Notes: a model not told the origin generated them from the letters alone. A stretch of 64,000 nt of DNA from Epinephelus fuscoguttatus (GCF_011397635.1 NC_064770.1:19685707-19749706), one strand, 5' to 3'; numbered from the stretch's first letter, positions 1 through 14,214 are shown. Numbers and translations are program-made.

Positions 1-248
1 TGTATCCATCATCATTACTTTTTTTTTTGCTTTTGCCCTTGTATATATGTTTTTAATCCCGTGAAGGCTTTGCGACTTTAGGAAAGAATGTTATTTTATA
101 TACTTGATGAAGGACTAGAGACATCGAATGCACCTGATAATCGCATCAAATTTTGAAAATGCTCTGTCTTTATACTTGTGCAATCATTTCACTCAAAAAA
201 AGCAAAAAATAGCAAGAGTTGAAACTGTAATTTAAAAACAAGCATCAC

Positions 249-450
249 CTGAAAGTTTAGAATGAGCAGCGAACCAGAAATTTCAGATAATTTGTTTGTG
301 GCTGGATTAAAGTTGTCATGCGATCCAAAGCCCATGGCAAAGGCATGGTTGCGACAGTTTCCAGTTGAGCAGTTGATGAGATAAAGCAACTGTTGTTTGT
401 GCTCTGTACTGTGATAATAGGTCGTGTTGGGGAGCAAAAGGAGCTGCACT
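249..450 (-). other. Possible exon at the left edge
   Basis: On the minus strand an open frame encodes a non-repetitive, cysteine-containing segment (LINCSTGNCRNHAFAMGFG) ending at a donor-like CTTTCAG|GTGATG (exon edge 249). The acceptor is uncertain. I do not recognise the protein. If real, it could be the exon following the candidate minus-strand first exon near 13 kb. Confidence 0.2.
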
Positions 451-1899
451 TGACCCTCGACCCACACATGTTGCAAAGGAGGAGGGGTTATTTTTAGTGC
501 CTCACAGTGTGGATGTGAACAAACAGAAAATGGCTCAATAACGTTCCCTTCTCCAGGGTTTACAAAGCAGTTCAGAGAAAAGCAGAACCTTTTTGTGTTC
601 TTTTATCTTCCTCTGCTGGTATTGATTCTCCTGCGTGAGTTTTTTTTTTTGTTGTTGTTGTTGTTGCTCCAATCTCCACCCTGCATGGAATTGTTTCTGT
701 GTGCATTGAAAAGGAATTTACTTCCCGCGGGACAGGCAGGTTAAGTGAGATGTGAGCCAGACATGAACACAACCTTTCAAACTCTCAAATCTGATCCACA
801 ACTTGACCAATGGTGACCTGTGGACAGCCACGTGCACGTGGCCTCTGTTCAGTCCACACTAGAGCGTGTAGGTTGGTCATTAGTGAGTAATCATATAAGC
901 CACATTGAGCCTGATTGTGTGATTCATCTTAGAGCAAAGACAGCAACAGTGATGTGTTTCCATCATCACAGCCCGCTGGCTGCTCTCAGGCCAACATGAC
1001 TTATCTGAGTCCTTTGAGATAATTCCAGTCATGACCTCCTGAGTACGAAGCTACATATCTTATATAAGCTCTGATTGAGTTTAATGGGCAGGCTGATTGT
1101 CTGTAGAGGGCTATTTACCAGATACCCAAAGAAGTTTGGCTAAGTATTAACATATGGGAAGGAGCACTAAATTATTACTGCTCCACATCTTTTGAGCTCA
1201 AATATCAAAGACGGTTGGCTCTCCACTCTCACTCCCGTACCTGGTTCATTTTTTTTAATCACAGGTTTTGACAGTTTAATTTCTAAGACTTCAAAATGCT
1301 ATTAATACATCACAGAAGTTGATGTTTTTATCATGCAATCCCACCTGACTGGTTTGTCACCAAGAAAACCAACGTCTTGTTCCATCCTAACTGACGTTTT
1401 ATACAAAAATGAGGCAACACAGACTTTTGAGTATGACATCCAGTATTGCCTGAAATAATGTTCATCAGCTCATTGTGTTCTACACACCTGAAAAGTGAGC
1501 TGTTCATTGAGTGTTAAAGTCAAACTGAAATTAAAAGTAAATTTCCGCAAATAGATCAGTATGTGGGCGTGAGTTTTTCTTTCTGACAGTGTAATTTGAT
1601 AGATTTAATGTCTGTGTAGTCAGGCACCTGGGGTCGCTACCTGCTGCTTTTTGCTGTTAGTACCATCTGTGATTAAAGTACTATGGACGTCACTCCATGT
1701 GAAAGCTTCCACCTTCTGAGTGAAATACAGTGTTAGTAGCACAAAGCAACATGTTCTCACTCCCAACTCCTTAACACAACTCCTTAACTCCCTACACAAA
1801 GTATGCAACAAATTCTCACACAACATTTTGCATGCTACCTTACAAAAATACATATATATAATAGTTTGTAGGATATCTAATGACAATGCATGATGATGA

Positions 1900-2115
1900 C
1901 TAATGAATTCACACAGTAGCAAACCCTTCGGGGAAAGTCCTGTTTGTTTTACCCATCCACCACCACAACCTGCCTCCTTACATGGACTTTCGGTTTTTAT
2001 TTCCTTCTTTACTTCTAACAGTGCATTGGTCATGTGATTGTAGCCTTCCTGTTTACGTGGGTTATACAAATGTCATAGTTATACATTCAAACAGTGCATG
2101 AGAACAGGCTGTAGT
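1900..2115. repeat. Dispersed repeat family copy 1
   Basis: It shares blocks with segments at 15.73-16.09 kb and 27.88-28.55 kb: a 'gaaagtcctg...acccatcc' block, a 'tggactttc' block and the terminal 'tgagaacaggct'. The copy is divergent and its borders are approximate. Confidence 0.4.
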
Positions 2116-5054
2116 ATGATGTACTCTTTCACATCAGTTTTGGATGCTCAGGGACAGTATGTCAGTTTCCGCTCATTACATGCATACTGGCTTTTTCAGA
2201 ATCACAAGTGTTCACAGGAAACGTAGGTTTTGTCACCAAAACTATTTTAGGTTTAGGCAACACACCTAATTGGCTAGATTTAGAAAAAGATCATTTGGGT
2301 TAAAATATGTCATTGATAATTATTTCTATTATTATTGATAATTATGTGATTAAAATCTAGTTTTAAAAAACCCACTGTTTCACAAGACACAAACACCGGT
2401 CTCCTGGGTAAAAAGTCCTGTGTATTTTTGAACCATTCACCACTGCTCTCTCCAGACTTCTCATCATAATATGATATTTTGGTTCTTTGGAAAATAAAAC
2501 AATATTTACTGATATCAAAACGTCTGCCACACTATAATTTCAATTTGATTCAGTTCAAGAGCCTGGGATCGATATGAGATGATATCGGTAAATATCCTCA
2601 TTGTCTTTTTCTTGGCTGCTTACCATCATCTGAATGGCACTAGGCCGCCAGCACTGTCTGAATGTTTTGGACAGAGGTTACTTTAAACTATGTCATTACC
2701 ACGGATGGGTTTATATTGGAGCTGGTTGAAAGTCCAGTATGTCTCATACGGACACGACACTGTACCTAGCGCATAAGGATCATTGGCTAATGGACACTGA
2801 CAAAGCTGTTGTATTTGTTGCCCTAGGAATGAGAACAGGCTGCACTGTGGGTCCTCCAAATGTTTGACGTTGTAGAGCAAAAGATGCCGTACATTACTTA
2901 TAGTACATAACCAATGAAATGTGAGCTTGTTAAAAAAGGAGGGAAAAGTATCTTCTATCAACATTCGTGGACTATACAAGGCCATGACGTGCTCCAGTCA
3001 GTAGCGTAACATGGAAACCGATATCTCCTAACCACACCCTCAAATCTCGGTATAGCACTACCATGGAATCACCTGCCCAGAGTCTTGAATCTTAGGTGCT
3101 ATATCACAAATGTGTCCATAATATAGTTTTATCCTCTTTCCAAAAACTAAAATAGCTACAGTGTCATTTTTGCTCATGTTTACAAAAATTCAGGGAGTAC
3201 AAATGTAAGTTCGACTTAAAAAAATGAGCTATCTATAGGCTACAGTGTCTAAACCATCAGTGTGTTCATGTAATAATGATACTTATTCATAACTTTTTCG
3301 ATTTCATAATATGAATAATCCTTTCCTCTGCAGAAACTCATTCTCTGTAACAGCTCTTCTGTAATGAATTAACAGGATTTCCTTTAAAAGGATGAGTGAT
3401 TTTAAAAAGCCATTATTAATGACACCAACATTACCACTGAGCGGGTATTGATTTAAAATAATGGATAAATTAATCTCTCTGCTTCCCTGCACAGTGCCAG
3501 CTCCAAGAGTCGCCTTTGAACCGCATACACACTGGGACGCTGTAATCCTCAAATTATTCCTTGTGGAACTTTGTTAAAATGATTCAGTAAAGACGGGATT
3601 TAGATGTTTCAATGTCTGGCTGATACCCAGAGGCAATGTGGTGAATCTGCGTGCTGTGAGGCTTAAATAGCAAACCTCTTACCGAACCAAGAATGAAATG
3701 ATGCAGATTCCCCAGAGCATCGCATCACTGCTTCTGCTTTATTTACAATATTGGAATAGGTTTCTTATGATCAGTGTGTGGAGGAATGATGCGGTGTTTC
3801 CTAGCTGCGGCAAGAAAAACACTAAGACAAATACCTAGAAAACAATTTAAAAATCACATTTAGCTCCTTTTCGTTGACATCAGCTCAAGTGCTGATTCCT
3901 CTTGACTGGCGTTGCAGAAACAATTCAGCCTGTCCACCATGGTGGGACGTACGGCTCTGTCAGTTTGATTAATCTTGTTGTTTCCCGACTGCAGAGCAGG
4001 CAACACCAAAACATTGTCTGGATTTGTTCACAGGGGCAGGAGGGTGAGCTGTTGGCAGCCACCCAGACCAAAGTAAGTGATGGAATGTGTTGCACTTCAT
4101 ATCTGATATCTGAGAACGTGGAGGAAAAGCAACAGACGCGACCCACTACTCAAAGCACAATACGCTCTGAGCTGTGGCCTTAATGACATGTTTCGCCTGA
4201 TGTATCAATATTGAAGCATCCTTTAAAATCCCCAGCAATGGAGCAAGGTAGCCACTGCGCGCATCCTCCGCTTCCACCAGTGGTTTTCCGTTGCTATAGC
4301 AAATGCATGTGTTTATTGCTCCATAAAAAACAAATAAGTAATTTGATTTTCCCCTGGAGGTAAAGAGCTGGTTTCGAAGCGGTTTCATTAAAGGATCTGA
4401 CAGTTGCTCTGCTACTGGCACACTGTTGGGTGCACTTGGGAAGATTTAATAAACTCTTAACTTATCCGTTTAACCCAGCATGTGCCTGAAAGTTGGGCGA
4501 CAAAATCACCGATCAAGTCGTGGCTCGAAGCAATATGGGAGTCGATGTCTATTCAATAAGGAGTAGATGTTTCCTGCCACTAACAGGAAGGGATTGGTTC
4601 TGATATTTCCCGCTGAATTGTGTATACAGTAAACACTGTGTATCTGCACATACAAGTGCTGTGTCAGTTCAGAACAGGCTGACTACTCGGCCTGTGATAC
4701 TGCTGCTTGCAGCTTTCTGGAAAACTGCTCATACTACGCACTTTACACTGTGCTTATTTGGGTACTTAGTAATACACCTGGGTCCAAAACAGCTATAGAT
4801 TTATTATGATGTTTTATGTGTGAAAAATATTGAATTTTGTTGTTTTTGTAGCCTGAAATAGCATACAAAAGGCCCCAGTGCACTTAAAAAATATGCAGCT
4901 TCTACTTCAGTAACATTAACACCCCACTTCCACCAAAATTAGCCTGTGTACATGGGTTTTTAAAACACGAGTAAACCTGCTAAAAATAGGCTATAGACTC
5001 CTTTCCCATTGTCAGTAGACCAGAGCTTTGTCTACTGACAGACAAGTATGCCTT

Positions 5055-5056
<2 letters not shown>

Positions 5057-5127
<71 letters not shown>
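5057..5127. repeat. (GT)n microsatellite
   Basis: About 35 uninterrupted TG units (71 bp). Reading frames across it (Cys-Val repeats) are artefacts. Confidence 0.98.
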
Positions 5128-5130
<3 letters not shown>

Positions 5131-8100
5131 GTGTTTTGTTTTTTGGTGTGTCATGTCAACATCACAGACAGGCCGGAGAACAGGTTAACAGTAGACAGCA
5201 CTATAAGACAGTCTCTCTTTCAAGATCAGTGCAGACTATTTTGGATCGATGTTTGAGCACTGCTTGGGTGAAGATGGACGGTGTTGTGTGATGCTGCATC
5301 ATTACATCTCGCCAGTTAAGGGGCTAAAAGTAGCATGTTCCCATCAATGCTGATCGGAGCGGAAGGCGATAAATAGCTGTGACTGCTGCAGAGTGATTTG
5401 ACCCAGGTGTGTAACCATTCCCACTGCATTAAAAAGCCACATGTTTTTGTTTGTGTTTTGTTTTTGGTTTTTTTGCAGTGGCAAAAGGGTTTCCCACACA
5501 TTCATGTATTTGTGGTGGTCTGCCACGATGTCAACATCTAGCGCCACATATTGATTTTCTATTTGTTGAGCTTGACCGTTCCTTAGGTGCACTGTTAGTG
5601 TTGTGTGATATTCATTGCATCACACATTCAGAGAGCAGAGTGTACTCTGGACACAGAAGGAGCAGAACGTTGACCTCATTCTAAAAGTTTTCTGTCACTC
5701 GCCTCTGCAGCAGCTGCTCCTCTCGTCATCAATCTGATAAGCTATAATCGGATCGACTGACAATTATCAACCCTGTGACTCAAACTCCACAACGTACTGC
5801 TGAGAAACGATAAACTCATGAAGAGATCAAATTTGTGCTGGGTTCACAGACCTGCAAAAACCTCAGAATTTAGAGAAGGGGACAGAGAATGATGCGAAGG
5901 TACACACACAAAAACGACTGAGTGTTGCAGCTTCACATTAAAAGCATTTAACTGTCGGATCGCAAGTTGACTTTTATTTTGAAGCGGGTCACAGCAAATC
6001 CAATGTGTTTTTTCAGTGAGCTTAGAATTTTCCGCTATTGTTCATCAAAAATGTGTCTTCAAAATACTGCATTTTCTGCCAACACATCAGTTTAAAATAC
6101 TGCAGGGAGCAATGGAAAAACAAGGAGCAGCCACAGTAAGCTGTTAGATGACGAGCTGCAGGTGACAGGCTGCAAACCTCCAACTTAGCAAGGTAAACAC
6201 AGACTGTATAATAAAGACAGACAACATGACATCTCCCCAAATTGAAACCAAAACATCTTGATCATCCCCTAATGGCTGGCTGCAGTATAGATCATAAACC
6301 CCATGTTAGCTGATAGGACATAGGTCAAACTAGGAGATTAAACACGCGTCATATAATTCTCAAAGATGGTTTCTGTCATTTTAGATAGTTATTATCATGC
6401 CGATGTGTGTTCAAGTGTGTTTTTCTGCTAGGTTTGGCTTTAATCAGTTACTTGATTCTATTAAAAGTAGTCTATAAAAAGTTTGACATCATGACAGACA
6501 GCTGTGTGCGCTAATCGCTATCAATGGCGCTGCTCAAGATTGGTCGTACAGGGCAAAGTCGATACCGCTGTGCAGACTTTAAATTACCTCACCAGTATCT
6601 GCTGGCCGTATCTGCGGTATTTTGGCTTAATTTTTCTACAGTGGAAAGAAGTGGAGACTGGTTATCCATCTTATAGTCATTGAAGGTAACCAACTCCTTT
6701 CACAGTGCCCAGCTGCCTGCAAACTCATGCCATGTGCAGTGTAAAATCAGACCACGGTTGCTCACAGAATGACAGAGAAAGGTCAGTTATTACCTGACTG
6801 CTATATTAAAATGAAAATAGTTTAATTTGCTGCCCCCAGAACTCTGTGACTACGGCTGTCGTCAGATCAACCGGGACTGAAATCTTTGGGATTACCACCG
6901 CAGAATTTTGTCTCATACTTGCTGTTTCTGAGGTGTCTGCATCATTAAATTATCCACCTTGCCATTTTTTGTATTTGCTCATGTACCTATTAGTGTGTGC
7001 ACATGTGTGTGTTCGCAGACAAGGTGTTAGGAGCTGTACGGCAAAGTGGAACCCTGCGGTGGTATCCAGTCAGACCCTTATCACCGTTCTGTTACAATCC
7101 GGAGTGACAGCTCTTTGTAGTGGAAGCTATTCTTAGCCCTCCTGGGTCCATTACAGGGGTCCGCTTGAACTGGAGCCTGTGGAGCAGCACGGGACATCCA
7201 TTGCAACTTGACAGCTGCTGACACCTACAGACCTCCTCACACCTGTCCTCCGCGCCACCAAAGGCCATCAGCTGAGGATCTCCTGATCATCTCTCTCTTT
7301 TGTTCTGTTTCTTTTGTTGCTGTCTCAATCTGTCTCTTTGTCTGTCTGCGATCTGTGTCTGTCTTTATGTTTCTTTCTTTCTCAGCTCTATTCTCGACAA
7401 TACAGCCAAAGAAAAGAAGACACAGAGCAAGAAATAAGCAAAGCCACTGCATCTCTCTCATCTCACTCATCCATCTCTCTCTTTCGCTCCCATGTTGAAA
7501 GCTGGCTCATACTCAGGAAACCACAAAGGGCAAAGAGACGTGCAGAGATATGCAGGGCTGTCCTCTCTCTTCCCTTGTCAAGCGTTAAGTCTGTCTTTTG
7601 TTCACCTCTCTTTCACCTCAATCTTGCAGCGTGCCAATTATGCACTACAATACGCCACCATGGACCAACCAATGCATTTCAGTGTTACGTACTTAATAGT
7701 CTCACAGTGTCCATCAGCTGTGAAGATGCACAGTACGGTTGAGTCCAAAGAATCAATTGCTCCCTCTCATGCATCCTCCCCATCCCTGATTTATCCCACA
7801 CTGACTGTCTTCACAGTTTATCTCCAGCAGTCACAGTTCCCGCATACACAAAGCTGAATGTTTACAGACAGGATAACTCTTGTCTCGGCAGCATGAGTGC
7901 TTGACTCAACAAATTAAAGATCAAAGACGTGCAGGACGAGCGCATGTTCGTGAATGAGGAAAGTCCTAAAGTGCTTTGCAGACAGCACTGTGATATATGT
8001 CTGTTTGACCTGGATCTGGATCAATTATACGAAGACATCTCCATCTTCTCATTTTTCTTCTGTAAGTGACTGTATGAAAATTTTTAGAGGGGGAGAGGAG

Positions 8101-8250
8101 GTCATTAAAGTGAAAGGGTGTTGCATTTGTTTTGGCTCAAGGCTTAGCTATCATTTCTTTTGCAATTAGTTATACAAATGGTTACATCATAAAGAAAATG
8201 TTCCCTTGTGCCGGGGCTCATAAAGGTGCACTTTGGTTTGCACTAAGTTC

Positions 8251-9715
8251 GGGGAGAGCGGGGATAGTTGGGACACTTTTCTGCCATTGCAAAATAACCT
8301 TCCATTACTCACAGACTACTTATGCCTGGTTTGCACTACACAACATTTCTGCCCGTTCTGACAGTCACTATGTCACACTACACAGTTGTGGAGTCATAAA
8401 ATCGTGCTGTGACTTGGCCGACAGACATGACACACTACACGATGGTCCACACCAATTATTCCCGGTCGTGATGTCATCAGGTTATTTTTGTCCTATTTTT
8501 TATTATTATTACTATTATTTCAGTCACTGTGTCATGTGCCAGCTGAAATGTTGTTGTAGTAACATAAAAAGCACCACCAGATGGCAGGAGCTCCATTTGA
8601 AGTACCATACGCAAACATGCAAGTCACTGAATCCTCCACAACAAGTTCCTGCAAATGTTTCACAATAAAAGCCTTTAAAAAAATTAAGGGATTCTCTCAA
8701 CCGAAGTTATAATGGGCTTTTAATTTGAAACAGTACAAGAAGTGTTGAGTTTGAAATGATGGCACGATGCATTAACTTTATCAAGGCAAAGGAGCGGATA
8801 AAAAGTAAAAATATAAAGATGCAGAGGGATTAATAAATAACGGACTGTCTATAATGTAGTCTGTTTCAAATGAAGCTGGGAGCCTCTGCAGTTGTGGTGA
8901 GCAAAAGCCACTATTTTAAAATTGTATTAGATGAAATTATCACTTACGACACTCATTGTCGTTCACGATCCATGCTGACATCATACGTTGCTGCGTCGGG
9001 CTATAATCGGGCTGATATCGTGTAGCGTGAAACAGGCATTAAACATTAGTGAAAATAGTTTGATCCCTGTACAGATATAGGTAGCCTATCTACTAAAAAT
9101 GTAACACGTTAAAACGTTAAAAGCACTATTTTGTTAAATGTACAAGGAGTACATTTTCCCCAGGACAATTGGAACAGTGAGTGACTCTGCTGGGACACCT
9201 TGTTCTAAATGTGCAGTGTAAATTTGAACACCTTATATTTATAAAATTGCCTATTCACACATTTCCTTGAGAAAAAGAAAATGTGTAAAATCATTATCTC
9301 TTCATAAATTACTGAGATATGGGATTTGGCTTTCTTCCAACTTTTTACTGGTACCCATCAGCTCAATGTGGTTACCATATGCTACATGTAGCTCAAAGGT
9401 TTATGTAGGCTATTGCAACACAAAAAAGTCAATAGCAACAAGGGGTTGAACTCCGCATTGCTCAGGGGTTTAAATAAAGTAAAGTAATAAAGTACCAGTA
9501 TGGTAGAAGAACAACAACAAAAAGGCCAAATTTACGCACTGTTGAATTCAAAACTGTAAATAAACTGTGAGGAATAGACAGAAGGCCTCCACTTTGAGGT
9601 AGAAACTGAAGAGGTTGTGGCTGAGTATGAGCAGGGTGAAAGGCATAGTCATATAGCTGCTTTCTCACTAAAAAGACACTGTCCTTACCTGTCCCAACTG
9701 ACCCCGCTCTCCCCC
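8251..9715. mobile_element. DNA transposon with GGGGAGAGCGGGG inverted ends
   Basis: The left end (8251, ggggagagcggggatagttg) and the right end (9690-9715, reverse complement ggggagagcggggtcagttg) are inverted repeats of about 26 bp with two mismatches. There is no transposase frame, so it is non-autonomous. It has been split by a second element at 8323-9038. A clear target duplication is not visible. Confidence 0.6.
8323..9038. mobile_element. PIF/Harbinger-like MITE nested in the 8.25-9.7 kb element
   Basis: The ends TGCCTGGTTTGCACTACAC and (reverse complement) TGCCTGTTTCACGCTACAC are inverted repeats, flanked on both sides by TTA (8320-8322 and 9039-9041), the typical 3-bp PIF/Harbinger target duplication. 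The interior is non-coding. Nesting shows it inserted after the outer element. Confidence 0.6.
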
Positions 9716-12700
9716 ATGATTTAACAAGTTGCACCAATTTAACCCTGTTTTATTATTTTCAGAAGTTGTTTAGCAATTTTTTTCCCTTAGTCAAGAGATG
9801 AGTCATAGAAAAAATAATATGCCTGCTTGGGGATTTGCTTTTTTTTACAACCGCAATAATTTTCATACAGTCCCTTATTCAATTAAAAAGTTTGTCTTCT
9901 TAAAACAGGTTAAAATATACCTGCTAGGTACGACTATGTCCCCTGACTCCAACACATCCAATTTTTGTTTCACAATGTTTATATAAATGCCTTTTTAAAA
10001 TTATTTTACTTTTGTGATTTTTTTTAAAGATCTTACCACGTATTTCTAAACAAAATCTTTAAAAAAATTTAAAAAATCGTCATGAAGGCCAAATGTAAGA
10101 CTCAAGACAGTTAAAGTTTAATAAATAGTTCCTTGCCCCGTAATCAGGTACAACTTGGGTGATCAGATCAAATGTTGGACAAGTTTTTTATGTCTATTAA
10201 ACTTAAAAATAAACACATCTAGGATGCCTTACATGTGCTCTCACTTCATGTCACATTTCCTCCAGTGTGGAATTGAAAAGTACCTGATTAAAAAAATAGT
10301 TTCCAAGTTTATGTGGCAGTTTCCATTATAGTCCACCTTAATCTGCACAGCTTCTGATTTTGTGGTTATCTGCAGTTTATCCCCTTTGGGCACAACATCT
10401 ATACGACTGTGACAGGTTCATCTGCACTTGTCATCTGATGACAGCCTTACCTGCTTTCTAAACATCATTTGGATAAAAGCAAGATTTTAGAAAAGCTTCT
10501 GCCCTGCAGTGTTTTGACTTTTGAAAACTAGAGCTAATCAAAATGCATGTAAATAAACTGTAACCACCTGTTTCAACTTATCTCTGTGGCTTTCTGCTGA
10601 GATAACGTAGAGCTTGCTATAGGAACACAATACCTCACTCTATCAAAGCACACATCCACAACACAGCATTCGTTTTAAACAACTTGAAATGACATCAGAG
10701 GTGACAAGTGAAAAAAAGCTTTTGGTATATTTTTGCAGCCAGAAATGTCCATATAGGTATCCTACCACACAAGCACACTCACGCCTCAATGACAATTACA
10801 GCTGAGATGACACTATGTGGTACTGATGCTGCTTTGCTCAAGGCACAAAATTCCACAGACAAAGAGAGGAAGGAGAGTGCAGTCATTTGAATACATCGCT
10901 TCCCATATGAAATTAGTGAAAAAGACCTCAGGAGGATGGAGCTGAACACTATAGCACTGACGTACAGCACTCTAAAGAGTGCAAAAATATCAGCAAGCAC
11001 TCGCTGCTTTCAGTTTCAGCCCCTTGACGCCTGATCACAGTCGCAGTCTCACAGTCATTTAGCTGGTGAGCTTTGCAAATGCAGTGTGTTGCATGCATAT
11101 GAGATTAAAATGTTTATGTAACCTCTGAACAAATGCAATCCTTCACACCAAACTGATCATTCAGCATTTTCACGCGCACACATAATGGCACTCGCAGCTG
11201 GGAAAAGTTCACCCTGCTGATTGTAGTAGCACTCAGAGAGCAGAAGATTACTTAATGCATCACAAAACTGCACTTGTGTTTATCTTGTATGCACTGACGC
11301 ACCTGTACCACCCGTTAATGTTTGCAAATTACCTCTACAGACAACATACAGTGAGGCAGCACTCATTCATGGAGTGCACCTGTACGCACCGAACTGATTC
11401 CTCAGCAAGAAGCACGCATCTCTCTTATTACTCCAGCAGATGTGTCGGGGGATATGAATGAATGTGTTTGTTTAGTTATGTGTAAGAGGTGTTTACCTAA
11501 CAGTACATGCAGAAGGCACTAGGACATGTTGTTCTGTCACTCGCGTGATGCTGCCCAAGTGGGTCTCATTAGGTATTCAAAATCACTCCTGGACAATTAG
11601 CTCCCCAAACAATTAAATGTGTATGTATTCAGTGTTAAAGTGTAAACAGAGACTCACTAATGTGTTTATCCTGCCTGGTACATAATGAAACACATTTTTC
11701 GAATGTACAGCACAGGATGCCCACACTTCATTTGCCTCAGAGTCAGAGAGTCTATTGTAAAATAAATGTATAAATAAAATAATATATGAGAGAAACACAC
11801 ACAAATATTGACTATTTTCATTCACATAAATAAAAAAAATAAATACATTATGTGTAGCCCTGAGCTTGTGCACATCCTGGCCTCAATATATTTTACAATT
11901 CTGCAATTATTTGCACAAAGAGGGCAAGATAACTTATTTAGTTTTGTTAAAAAAAAAAAACTAAAAAAAAAAAACAACTTTGTTTGGTCATGTCTCACAG
12001 TCCTAAACTTAGGGTGCCCTATTATTTTTGGTCCTCCGTGCAAATTCACGCTGACCTTAGACTTGGTTTCAGTTTGACAGATCTGGTGTTGTCTCTTAAC
12101 TACAGCCCTCATTATAAACTGTTTGCATCACACAGTACACAGGGTGGACACAATAACAGAAACACATTACCACAGAACACAATGCAGAAACACCACAACT
12201 TACAACAGCACATGCCTTTAAAGTAAAATCTCACCTCTCATTAAAAATTTGCATTGTAGCCTATTTAATCACATTGCATGTGCTGTTTTATTCATCCCTA
12301 AGCAGCCTGACTCCTTTACAGCTATTAAATAAGCAGTTTCAGTAGGCTACTATGTAGGTTTCACATGCATCTATGTGCCTGCACTTGTACTTAATATAAA
12401 AAATTCTGTTTTGCAGCAATAAATGATGTTATAATTAAAATAATTTAGAAGTGCAGTTGTGTTTAACTGGTGTTTGAAGCCCATTCAGAGCCAGAAAACT
12501 CCTTATTTTTATGAATAACTGCATGACTGTGCTCGTAAATAGGGTCACATTACCTTGACATCCACTAAGTAAAACATAGCCTACTTGTGGGTTTGACTGA
12601 CCAAGTGCAGATCCCAGATAGTGGATGGTCCAGATAATACGGCATTTGAATGGGAGCGATAAGTGACACCACCAGCAGTCACTGTACATTAAATTCCAGG

Positions 12701-12884
12701 AAATTAAACCATGACCACGAAGTTTGTAAGTCGTATAAATACCCATTTACAATCTCCCTATAAAGTCGCAGTTTTCTTCTTATAAAAGCCCGTGATTTGT
12801 TTTAAAGTAAGTGATATTTCAGTTCACTTGCAGCACACGTGGAAATATCATCAAACTGGAGGAAATAAATAGAGAAGTAATTAC
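9716..12884. other. Intergenic or intronic, no gene supported
   Basis: AT-rich with homopolymer runs (for example poly-A at about 11950-11974). I find no frame with recognisable domains, no RNA gene and no clear transposon ends. Confidence 0.6.
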
Positions 12885-13240
12885 CGTTGACAGCACAAGA
12901 TTCCGCTGATTTCCCAAATCTGTACTTCGCTGCTGCTCATCTTCTGAGCAGCATCTGGCAGACAATATTTCCTCTCAGTTCTTCAAGAGACTCCGCTGTA
13001 ATCCAACTTTCAAAATAAATTACCGCCTGCGTTCAGCTTCGGAGGGAAGTCCTGAGTCCTGTCAGCTGCTGCAGAGAAGTTAACTATCTCTGGGACAACG
13101 TTTCAATAAGAGGTTTATAAAGTGATCGGTTGAGCTTTGTGGTCGCAGTTGGCAAGGGGCTGAGTGAGCGCGAGCCGCACCGCTGCAACTTGCGCTCCTT
13201 GTACCCTGTGACGTAACCGGGAGGGGGGTAGCTACTAAAC
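12885..13240 (-). promoter_or_regulatory. CpG-rich promoter and first exon candidate, minus strand
   Basis: About 12.95-13.24 kb is unusually GC- and CpG-rich for this window (gcgcgagccgcaccg) and contains TGACGTAAC at 13209-13217, a CRE/ATF-like site. On the minus strand it ends in a good donor, CAACG|GTAATTAC, with exon edge at 12885. The ATGs in it open only very short frames, so it would be a 5' UTR exon of a gene running left out of the window. The gene is not identified. Confidence 0.35.
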
Positions 13241-13251
13241 CCAGGGATGTA

Positions 13252-13271
13252 GTGTGTGTGTGTGTGTGTGT
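13252..13271. repeat. Short (GT)n tract
   Basis: Ten GT units directly beside the CpG-rich candidate promoter. Confidence 0.9.
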
Positions 13272-14214
13272 ATTAGTTCACAGATTATCTTACCATCATG
13301 GTTTATTGAAAAAGGAACAAGATTTACTGGACTTCTGTTTTTGATATTTATTGTACCTGTTTGTTTTTGTCAATATGCACAATGTGCATGAAAGGAACTC
13401 AGTCAATGTGACGCACAGCACTCATTAAAGTAACATTTTAGGCACATCCGGCCATCAAACTCAGCACAATTCTCCTAAACTGCATCCAAACTTAGGAACT
13501 CACTTCTCTCCTACATGCGCACACCTGGTGGTGTAATAGTGGGTCTACACGGGTATACGGGGTATAACCACATTTCTTTCTACGCCTGAAAGCCATTGGG
13601 ATATATCCTCCCAATACCCTGTGCCCTCATATGAAGACATCACAACAAGCTAAGACACTCAGTATGTTTACATGCACGCAGTAGTCGAGTTAAGCTCATA
13701 GCTAGGCTAATCAGTCAAGTCAGACTTCTCCTCTTGTTTTGAGTATACAGAAGAAAAAAATGAATTTCTGACCAAGTACATCTGACTCCGCCTCGATAGT
13801 CGGCGCTGTGTCCTTTTTAATATAGTGTTTATTGAACTAGTTCCGGTTCTTGTTCAGAAACTTCTTAAAATGAATCCGCATTTTGCGTTTTCCTACCATC
13901 CATAAACTTCAAAATGTTTAGCTCCTTTAGCTGTCGGAGTATGAATGTAGTTTCCTGGTCCGTCCATAATTGCGTCTTCTGCTTCTCCGTTGCCATGATG
14001 TTTGTTTGTTTGTTTTTCTGGGAGTTGCTGCACTGCTTCCAGGTGAAAGCTCACGAAAGAAAAAGTGGTGCATGCACAGAACATAGTAATACTGTAGTTT
14101 GATTTTCAATCAAACTATTGAAAGTCCAGTTTCAGTCAGACTAAGCCAATAATTCAATTTTCTCAAGCTGCGTGTTAAAGTACTAACTAGAAAGTACTCA
14201 TTTGAAGAGATTAT
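13272..14214. other. Intergenic, no gene supported
   Basis: I see nothing that supports a gene; short overlapping frames on both strands near 13.9-14.1 kb have no domain content. Confidence 0.6.

Larger units (their letters stand above)
1..8250. other. Intergenic or intronic, no gene supported
   Basis: AT-rich sequence with scattered repeat fragments. Open frames here are short and lack domain content or convincing splice context, apart from the possible exon at 249-450. It holds a copy of a dispersed repeat (about 1900-2115) and the (GT)n tract at 5057-5127. If the 13-kb first exon is real, this is its first intron. Confidence 0.6.

Noticed and set aside
5028-5291. Cys-Val repeat protein
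   Set aside because: Translation of the (GT)n microsatellite.
7208-7857. Overlapping plus-strand frames of 96-142 codons
   Set aside because: CT-rich low-complexity sequence keeps several frames open at once; no domain, no splice logic.
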